Source: Friedmanniella sp. (lineage in GTDB: Bacteria > Actinomycetota > Actinomycetes > Propionibacteriales > Propionibacteriaceae). Taken from it: 11,276 nucleotides of DNA. The notes beneath the pieces were generated by a model. The model searched no databases and had not been told where the DNA came from. It saw nothing but the letters and a program-made list of their open reading frames with translations. Position 1 is the stretch's first letter; the number at the start of each line of letters is the position of its first letter. Of this stretch, positions 6,680-11,276 are shown in pieces. The stretch spans positions 1-11,276 of the forward strand of contig JAOPXW010000184.1 of NCBI GenBank assembly GCA_025964935.1. The letters are read 5' to 3'. A program made the position numbers and the translations under genes.

Positions 6680-7195
6680 TCAGAAGCCGATCGAGTCGAG
6701 GGCCGACTGCACCGACTGGGCGTAGCCCTGGGAGGTGTAGGTCGCGCCGGAGACGGTGTCGATCTGGGCCGACTGCGAGGCCAGCACCTCCTGCCGCAGG
6801 GTCGGGGTGGCGCGCCGGGCGAGCTGCATGCTGTGCCCGTCCCCGCTGGGGGTCTGCAGCGCGGCGACGTCGGTGATCCTGGTCCCCGTCACGGTCACCG
6901 AGACCTGGACGGGGCCGTAGTGGGTCTGGACCACCTTGCCGGTGACCGTCCGGGGCTTGGCCGGCGCGGCGCTCGCCTTGGGTCGGCTCGGATGGCTCGG
7001 AGTCGGCCGGGGGGAGCTGCCGGACGACCCGCCGGCGGCCCGCGGGGTGTGCGAGGTCGTCGCCGGGTTCGCGGCCACGACCGAGGCGGCGCTCTGGGCG
7101 GGCTCGGCGGCGTACGCGCGGAAGCCGACGACCGCGGAGGTGGCGCCCATGATGGCGAGATAGAGCAGGGCGCCCTGCTTCTTGCGACTGGTCAC
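6680..7195 (-). CDS. Membrane-anchored FMN-binding protein with covalent flavinylation motif
   Basis: The 171-residue protein has a short basic N-terminus (RKKQG), one hydrophobic segment (about 9-30, a membrane anchor or uncleaved signal), a Ser/Pro/Ala-rich linker (about 31-80) and a C-terminal FMN-binding domain (about 83-171) of the NqrC/RnfG type. DTVSGAT (146-152) matches the flavinylation consensus Dxx(S/T)GAT, with Thr152 as the predicted covalent FMN site. The start is GTG at 7195, overlapping the stop of the ferric-reductase homologue as GTGA, so the two are coupled; the same frame is open far upstream but only as antisense-frame noise inside that gene. apbE follows after one stop and one sense codon in frame. 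The protein likely takes electrons from the flavocytochrome and passes them to an extracytoplasmic acceptor; the acceptor is not identifiable. Confidence 0.92.
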   Translation of the reverse strand: MTSRKKQGALLYLAIMGATSAVVGFRAYAAEPAQSAASVVAANPATTSHTPRAAGGSSGSSPRPTPSHPSRPKASAAPAKPRTVTGKVVQTHYGPVQVSVTVTGTRITDVAALQTPSGDGHSMQLARRATPTLRQEVLASQSAQIDTVSGATYTSQGYAQSVQSALDSIGF

Positions 7196-8583
7196 GACAT
7201 GCTCAGTTCTTCTTGGTGGATACGGGAGGACCGGACGCCGAGCGACCGGACGGTGGCGGTGACGGCGGCCGCGAGACCGGGGGAGCCGCAGAGGAGGACC
7301 TCGCGGTGCCGCAGGTCGGGGACCAGGTCCAGCAGCCGGTCGGCGGCGAGCGGGTCGTAGCCGAGGTCGCTGCGGTGGCCCAGCACCGGGATCAGCCGGA
7401 CCCCGGGCTCGCTCCGCAGCTCCTCCGCCAGAGGCAGGTCGTCGGCCGAGGGCGCCCGGTGCAGGACCACCACGTCCCGGCCGGCCCGGGCGAAGGCCAC
7501 GGCCAGGCTGCGGATCGGTCCGATCCCCACCCCGCCGGCCACCAGCAGCACCCGGTCGGCCTGCACCCGCTCCGGGGTGAAGCGGCCGAACGGCCCCTGC
7601 AGGAGGACCCGGGTGCCCGGGTGCAGCCCGTGCAGGGCGGCGGAGTGGTCGCCCAGCGCTCCGACGGTGATCCGCACCCAGTCCCGCTCGGGCACCCACG
7701 ACACGGAGTAGGGGTGGCTGCTGAGCAGGTGCCCGCGGGCGAGGAAGCGGAAGAGGAAGAACTGCCCGGCCCGGGTCTCCAGCTCGTCCAGGTGCCGGCC
7801 GCGCATCCAGATGCTGGCCACCCCGGGGGACTCCGGCACGATCCGCTCGATCCGGACCCGGTGCCGCAGCACCAGCCGGAGCGGCAGCACGCCGCGCCAG
7901 ACCACGACGGCCGCGGCGGTGCCCAGGTAGAGCAGGGTCCAGGCGGCCTGGCTGTAGGGGTGGGACACGAAGTGCGCCCCGGCGTTGATCTGGTGGCCGA
8001 AGGTCAGGAACACCGCCACGTAGGTGGTGGTGTGCAGCCAGTACCAGACCTCGTAGGAGAGGTGGCGCCGCGCGAGCCGGGCGCTGGAGAGGCCGACCAC
8101 CAGCAGGGCCACCGTCCCGATCGTGGCGGTCAGCACGTCCGGCTGGGTCAGGGTGGTGGAGAAGAACTCGCTCCACACGGTCGCCTGGTCACTCAAGGCG
8201 CCGCCGACGATGATCAGGAACACGTGGGACAGGGTCAGCAGCAGGACGCTGACCCCGAGCAGCCGGTGCCACAGCACCAGCCAGTCCTGGCCCACCGCCC
8301 GCTCCATCCACGGCACCCGGGCCACCAGCAGCAGCTGGACGCAGATCAGCAGGCCGTCGACCATGCCGCCCAGCTCAGCGACCGAGGTCAGGGCCGACCC
8401 CGGGGTGAGCGAGGCCCCCGACGGGCTGTGGGCCCACCACAGCCCCACCACCCCGGCCGTGCCGAGCAGCACCAGGAGGCGTACGCCCACGGCACCCGGC
8501 GAGGGGGCGCGTCGGGCGGTGCCGACCGGACGGGTGGCCGGCGGGGCCGGGCGGTCCAGGGTGGTCGAGGTCATGGACTCCAT
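7192..8583 (-). CDS. Ferric-reductase-like transmembrane flavocytochrome
   Basis: The 463-residue protein resembles ferric reductase/NADPH oxidase flavocytochromes, which move electrons from NAD(P)H through FAD and two b hemes across the membrane. After a Pro/Arg-rich N-terminus it has about six transmembrane segments between residues 34 and 230. Paired histidines His106/His120 and His184/His197, spaced 13-14 residues apart on two helices, fit bis-heme ligation. The cytosolic half has the FAD-binding HPYS (290-293) preceded by RAGQFF, the NAD(P)H-binding GGVGIGP and the terminal LCGSPG and IHQEEL motifs. Two in-frame ATGs (8583 and 8574) are possible; neither has a good ribosome-binding site, and 8583 is taken as the longer. 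The gene is 50 bases downstream of the MFS gene and coupled to the FMN-binding gene. The physiological acceptor may be the FMN protein rather than ferric iron itself. Confidence 0.93.
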   Translation of the reverse strand: MESMTSTTLDRPAPPATRPVGTARRAPSPGAVGVRLLVLLGTAGVVGLWWAHSPSGASLTPGSALTSVAELGGMVDGLLICVQLLLVARVPWMERAVGQDWLVLWHRLLGVSVLLLTLSHVFLIIVGGALSDQATVWSEFFSTTLTQPDVLTATIGTVALLVVGLSSARLARRHLSYEVWYWLHTTTYVAVFLTFGHQINAGAHFVSHPYSQAAWTLLYLGTAAAVVVWRGVLPLRLVLRHRVRIERIVPESPGVASIWMRGRHLDELETRAGQFFLFRFLARGHLLSSHPYSVSWVPERDWVRITVGALGDHSAALHGLHPGTRVLLQGPFGRFTPERVQADRVLLVAGGVGIGPIRSLAVAFARAGRDVVVLHRAPSADDLPLAEELRSEPGVRLIPVLGHRSDLGYDPLAADRLLDLVPDLRHREVLLCGSPGLAAAVTATVRSLGVRSSRIHQEELSMS

Positions 8584-8612
8584 GGTGGGTGCCCGAGGTC
8601 AGAGGTTTCTTG

Positions 8613-8629
8613 GAGCCGCCCCGGGGCTC
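8613..8629 (-). terminator. Short GC hairpin between MFS gene and ferric-reductase homologue
   Basis: GAGCC (8613-8617) pairs with GGCTC (8625-8629), with a GC-rich loop, five bases past the MFS stop. There is no T-run, only AAGAAACC after it in the transcript direction. It is weak as a terminator, so the MFS gene may be cotranscribed with the redox genes. The surrounding DNA repeats GGCTCGGG because of the Asp/Pro/Glu-rich MFS C-terminus, so the pairing may be incidental. Confidence 0.25.
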
Positions 8630-8633
8630 GGGC

Positions 8634-9929
8634 TCAGCGGGGCTCGGGATCCGCGGGAGCCGCGGGCTCCTCGGGCTCCTCGGTCCGGAGCGTGAGGACG
8701 AGGAGGACCAGGGCCACGACCTGGGTGCCGGCGACCAGGGCGACGAGCAGGGGGAGGGACCGGTCGTAGAGCGCGCCGGAGACCGTCCCACCGGCGACAG
8801 CCGCGGCCCCCTGGACGGCGGCGACCCAGCCGTACGCGGTGGCCCGGCGCCGCGCCGGGACCAGGGCCGCGACCAGGGCCTTGACCGTCGAGTCCTGGAC
8901 CCCGACCGCCGCCCCCCACACGACGACCCCGGCCACGGCCACCAGGGCCCGTTCCGAGAAGGCCAGCGGGGGCACGGCGGCGACCAGGACGGGCAGGGCG
9001 TAGAGGACCCGGCCGTGGACGCGGTCGAAGGCCCAGCCGGTGACCACGGCCGCGAGGGCGGCGGCGGCCATGGCGACGGCGTACACCACGGGTACGGCCG
9101 CCACCCCGACGACACTGGCCTTGGTCAGGTGGTAGGAGATCACGCCGAAGGTGACCAGGCCGGCGGTCGCGGCCCCCGAGGACGCCGCGAACCACCAGAA
9201 CCGGCGCGGCAGGGCCGGCCGGGCCCGGGGTGGCCGGGCCCCGGGTGCGGGCCGGGGTGCCCGTGGAGCCCCCAGGTCGGGCTCCTCGCTCCCGTCGCCC
9301 AGGTGGCGACGGATCCAGACCAGCAGCAGGATCGAGACCGCTGCCGGCACCGCCAGGGCGGCGAACGCCGGCCAGAGGGCCCCGCTGAGGGCCGCGATCG
9401 CGGCCACCAGCAGCGGACCGGCCACCGCCCCGACCTGGTCCAGCGCCTTGTGGACGGCGAACCCGCGGCCCAGGCCGACCTGGGACGCGGCCCGCGCCAG
9501 CAGGGCCGACTTGGCGGGGCTCCGGACGGCCTTGCCGGTGCGCTCGGCGAGGACCAAGGCACAGGCCAGTACCAGCCCGGCCCCGCCGGCGAACGGGGTC
9601 AGGGCCAATGCCGGCACACAGACCGCCGTGAGCAGGTAGCCGGTCATGGTCAGGGTCCAGTAGCGGCCGGTGCGGTCGGCCAGCGACCCGAAGGCGAGCC
9701 GGAGGACCAGGGCCAGGGCCTCGCCGGCCCCGGTGACCAGCCCGACGACCACCCCGGTGGCGCCCAGGGCGGCCAGCAGCGGCCCGGTGACCGACCGGGC
9801 GCCCTCGTAGACCATGTCCGCCGCCAGGCTGACGACGCCGAAGCCGACGACGGCCCGCCACGGGGACCAGCCGCCGGTGTCGGCCGACCCGGCCGGGTCT
9901 GAGGTGGTGGGCTCGGAGCCTGCGGTCAT
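8634..9929 (-). CDS. Major facilitator superfamily transporter
   Basis: This 431-residue membrane protein has the MFS layout: two bundles of hydrophobic helices separated by a Pro/Arg/Ala-rich cytoplasmic loop (about 212-245). Helix 1 carries SLAADMVYEGARS and is followed by the loop 2-3 signature GSLADRTGR, an MFS motif A variant. The second half repeats it as GWAFDRVHGR. The start is ATG at 9929, with GAGGA five bases upstream. The C-terminal tail is Glu/Pro/Asp-rich. It lies upstream of the ferric-reductase homologue on the same strand with a 50-base gap, so it may lead that operon, but nothing in the sequence ties its substrate to redox or iron. It is divergent from the Ser/Thr kinase gene across a 363-base region. 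Substrate unknown; drug or metabolite efflux is the default guess. Confidence 0.9.
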   Translation of the reverse strand: MTAGSEPTTSDPAGSADTGGWSPWRAVVGFGVVSLAADMVYEGARSVTGPLLAALGATGVVVGLVTGAGEALALVLRLAFGSLADRTGRYWTLTMTGYLLTAVCVPALALTPFAGGAGLVLACALVLAERTGKAVRSPAKSALLARAASQVGLGRGFAVHKALDQVGAVAGPLLVAAIAALSGALWPAFAALAVPAAVSILLLVWIRRHLGDGSEEPDLGAPRAPRPAPGARPPRARPALPRRFWWFAASSGAATAGLVTFGVISYHLTKASVVGVAAVPVVYAVAMAAAALAAVVTGWAFDRVHGRVLYALPVLVAAVPPLAFSERALVAVAGVVVWGAAVGVQDSTVKALVAALVPARRRATAYGWVAAVQGAAAVAGGTVSGALYDRSLPLLVALVAGTQVVALVLLVLTLRTEEPEEPAAPADPEPR

Positions 9930-10137
9930 GGACGTCCTCGGGCTCGGGTCGGGTCAGGGTGAGGGCCGGTCCGGAGGCTTCCGGGCCGGTCCCATTGTCC
10001 CCGCTGCGAGGCCGCGGCTCGGGAACGGTTCACGGGCTGACTGCTGCCGCTCCGAGGCCCTCGGGGTCGCCGTCGCGGGGGCGGGGGCGCGATGGTCGGG
10101 GCCGGCCGGCGGCGGCTGGGTGGCCGGGCCTGTACCG

Positions 10138-10150
10138 TTTACGCTGTAAA
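10138..10150. promoter_or_regulatory. Inverted repeat TTTAC-GCT-GTAAA, candidate operator
   Basis: Perfect five-base arms TTTAC (10138-10142) and GTAAA (10146-10150) flank GCT. It is an unusually AT-rich patch in a region otherwise well above 70% GC by eye. The shape resembles operators of TetR-type repressors, which often control divergent transporters. It sits 24 bases upstream of the candidate kinase -35 box and about 210 bases upstream of the MFS start. The regulator is not encoded in this window. Confidence 0.45.
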
Positions 10151-10173
10151 GTGGCGACTCGACTCCCGTACTC

Positions 10174-10202
10174 TTGAGGGACGGGTTGTCCGGAGCTCTG
10201 AT
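10174..10202 (+). promoter_or_regulatory. Candidate sigma-70-type promoter for the Ser/Thr kinase gene
   Basis: TTGAGG (10174-10179) and TCTGAT (10197-10202) are separated by exactly 17 bases, each matching four of six consensus positions. Transcription from here would give a leader of roughly 80 bases before the kinase ATG. Consensus matches this weak can occur by chance. Confidence 0.3.
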
Positions 10203-10292
10203 GCATCGACACCCTGAGGGGACGGTGCGCGGCCGCCGACCACGGGCACCCGGGCGGAACCGTCAGAACGCAGGCGTCAGAGAGGACAGCCG

Positions 10293-11276
10293 ATGGTGCA
10301 GGACGCCGAGACCCTCGGCGGCCGTTACGTGACGGGCGCACTCCTGGGTCGGGGCGGCATGGCCCAGGTCCATCGTGCCGTCGACCTCCGGTTGGACCGC
10401 GCGGTGGCCGTCAAGCGGCTGAGCGTCGAGCTCGCCTCCGACCCGTCCTTCCAGGCCCGCTTCCGGCGGGAGGCGCACGCCGTCGCCAGCCTGAACCACC
10501 CCGCCATCGCCGCGGTCTTCGACACCGGCGAGGAGCTGGACCCGGTCACCGGGGTCTCGGTGCCCTACATCGTGATGGAGCTGGTCGAGGGCGAGACGCT
10601 CCGGACGGTGCTCGAGGACGGCCCCCGGCTGGAGCCCGTCCGCGCGCTCCAGATCGCCTCCGGGGTGCTGGCGGCCCTGGAGCACAGCCACCGGTCGGGG
10701 ATCATCCACCGCGACATCAAGCCCGCCAACGTCATGGTGACCGCGCAGGGCGCCGTGAAGGTGATGGACTTCGGGATCGCCCGGTCCCTCGGGGACACCT
10801 CCGCGAGCCTGACCCAGACCTCCGCCGTGGTCGGCACCGCGCAGTACCTGTCCCCCGAGCAGGCCCGGGGCGAGCGCGTGGACCACCGCACCGACATCTA
10901 CTCCGCCGGCTGCCTGCTCTACGAGCTGCTGGTGGGACGGCCGCCCTTCGTGGGGGACTCCTCGCTCAGCGTGGCCTACCAGCACGTCCGCGAGCCACCC
11001 GTGCCGCCCAGCCGCATCCACCCCGACATCACCGCCGACATGGACGCAGTGGTCCTGCGGGCCCTGGCCAAGGATCCGGCGGCGCGCTACCAGAGCGCGG
11101 GCGAGATGGCGGCCGACATCGACCGGGTGCTTGCCGGCGGGCACGTCCTGCCGCCCCCGGAGGATGACGTGACCCGGGTGAACCGGCGCCTCCCCGTCGC
11201 CGCGGTCGCGGTGCTGCCCGCCGTGCTCGGTGCGGCCACGGCCGACCCGGCCGCCGGCGGTCCGCCCACCGGCATC
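10293..11276 (+). CDS. PknB-type Ser/Thr protein kinase, 3' end outside window
   Basis: The visible 328 residues contain a complete Hanks-type kinase domain. They show the glycine loop GRGGMAQV (19-26), VAVK with ATP-binding Lys41, the helix-C Glu60, the catalytic HRDIKPAN (139-146, Asp141), the DFG motif (159-161) and an activation segment with Thr174 and Thr176, the usual autophosphorylation area, leading to GTAQYLSPEQA. The C-lobe ends near residue 280 (YQSAGEMAADIDRVL). A linker with basic residues then leads to a hydrophobic stretch (about 302-315) that could be the transmembrane segment seen in PknB-like kinases. Any extracellular PASTA repeats would be beyond the right edge, so receptor type cannot be settled. 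The start is ATG at 10293 with AGAGGA six bases upstream; the adjacent GTG at 10296 is possible. Divergent from the MFS gene. No stop codon is present in the window. Confidence 0.95.
   Translation, partial: MVQDAETLGGRYVTGALLGRGGMAQVHRAVDLRLDRAVAVKRLSVELASDPSFQARFRREAHAVASLNHPAIAAVFDTGEELDPVTGVSVPYIVMELVEGETLRTVLEDGPRLEPVRALQIASGVLAALEHSHRSGIIHRDIKPANVMVTAQGAVKVMDFGIARSLGDTSASLTQTSAVVGTAQYLSPEQARGERVDHRTDIYSAGCLLYELLVGRPPFVGDSSLSVAYQHVREPPVPPSRIHPDITADMDAVVLRALAKDPAARYQSAGEMAADIDRVLAGGHVLPPPEDDVTRVNRRLPVAAVAVLPAVLGAATADPAAGGPPTGI

Larger units (their letters stand above)
9930..10292. other. Divergent intergenic region between MFS gene and Ser/Thr kinase gene
   Basis: This is the longest gene-free stretch in the window. 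I found no convincing ORF or RNA gene: the short open frames lack coding character. It holds the TTTAC/GTAAA inverted repeat and the candidate kinase promoter listed separately. Towards the kinase, GACGGT (10221-10226) can pair with ACCGTC (10259-10264), so the kinase leader may be structured. CGTCAG recurs at 10261-10266 and 10275-10280. On the MFS side I see no clear promoter; GAACGGTTC (10023-10031) is a nine-base palindrome of unknown meaning. Confidence 0.6.

Noticed and set aside
7196..8176. Upstream extension of the FMN-binding frame to 498 residues
   Set aside because: It is a shifted frame inside the ferric-reductase homologue on the same strand, Arg/Pro/Gly-rich, with no domain similarity; the GTG overlap at 7195 explains the start.
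8589..9902. Plus-strand 437-residue ORF opposite the MFS gene
   Set aside because: Gly/Arg/Gln/Asp-rich composition typical of antisense frames in GC-rich DNA; the minus strand has a clear 12-helix transporter.
10263..11144. Minus-strand 293-residue ORF opposite the kinase gene
   Set aside because: Antisense shadow; all Hanks kinase motifs are in the plus frame.
1..11276. Mobile elements, CRISPR arrays, tRNA genes, phage genes
   Set aside because: No transposase, integrase, regularly spaced repeats or tRNA-like structures were seen; composition is uniform throughout.

Overview
This window is very GC-rich, densely coding and non-mobile. It carries GTG and TTG starts, 4-base translational overlaps, an actinobacterial-type two-lipoyl-domain E2 gene next to lpdA, and a PknB-type Ser/Thr kinase. 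It reads as the chromosome of a high-GC actinomycete. The frequent GTACG-type codon pairs are reminiscent of Propionibacteriales/Nocardioidaceae, but that finer placement is only an impression.

Layout. (1) 1-2552, minus strand: lpdA (E3) followed by the 5' two-thirds or so of sucB/dlaT-type E2, which runs off the left edge; these are 2-oxoacid dehydrogenase complex subunits. (2) 2628-5979, plus strand: a VIT1/CCC1-family metal transporter, then a tightly coupled trio of a DUF2231 membrane protein, an OmpR-family response regulator and a sensor histidine kinase. (3) 5906-9929, minus strand and converging on region 2: an MFS transporter, a ferric-reductase-like transmembrane flavocytochrome, a membrane-anchored FMN-binding protein with the covalent flavinylation motif, and ApbE (FAD:protein FMN transferase). 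(4) 9930-10292: a 363-base divergent intergenic region holding a TTTAC/GTAAA inverted repeat and a candidate promoter. (5) 10293-11276, plus strand: a PknB-type Ser/Thr kinase cut by the right edge.

How it may work together. The ferric-reductase homologue, the FMN-binding protein and ApbE form a recognisable flavin-based electron-transfer cassette. Electrons from NAD(P)H would pass through FAD and two b hemes across the membrane to a covalently bound FMN outside; ApbE attaches that FMN. The facing two-component system and the DUF2231 protein are plausible regulators of this cassette, and the VIT1 gene adds a possible iron/manganese theme. The individual families are known. What deserves attention is the arrangement: a single in-frame TGA between the FMN-binding gene and apbE, an ApbE with no visible export signal, a HAMP-less acidic-sensor kinase, a 74-base tail-to-tail overlap of kinase and apbE, and a DUF2231 gene fused by overlap to the two-component pair. 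I found no RNA genes, CRISPR arrays, insertion sequences or phage genes.
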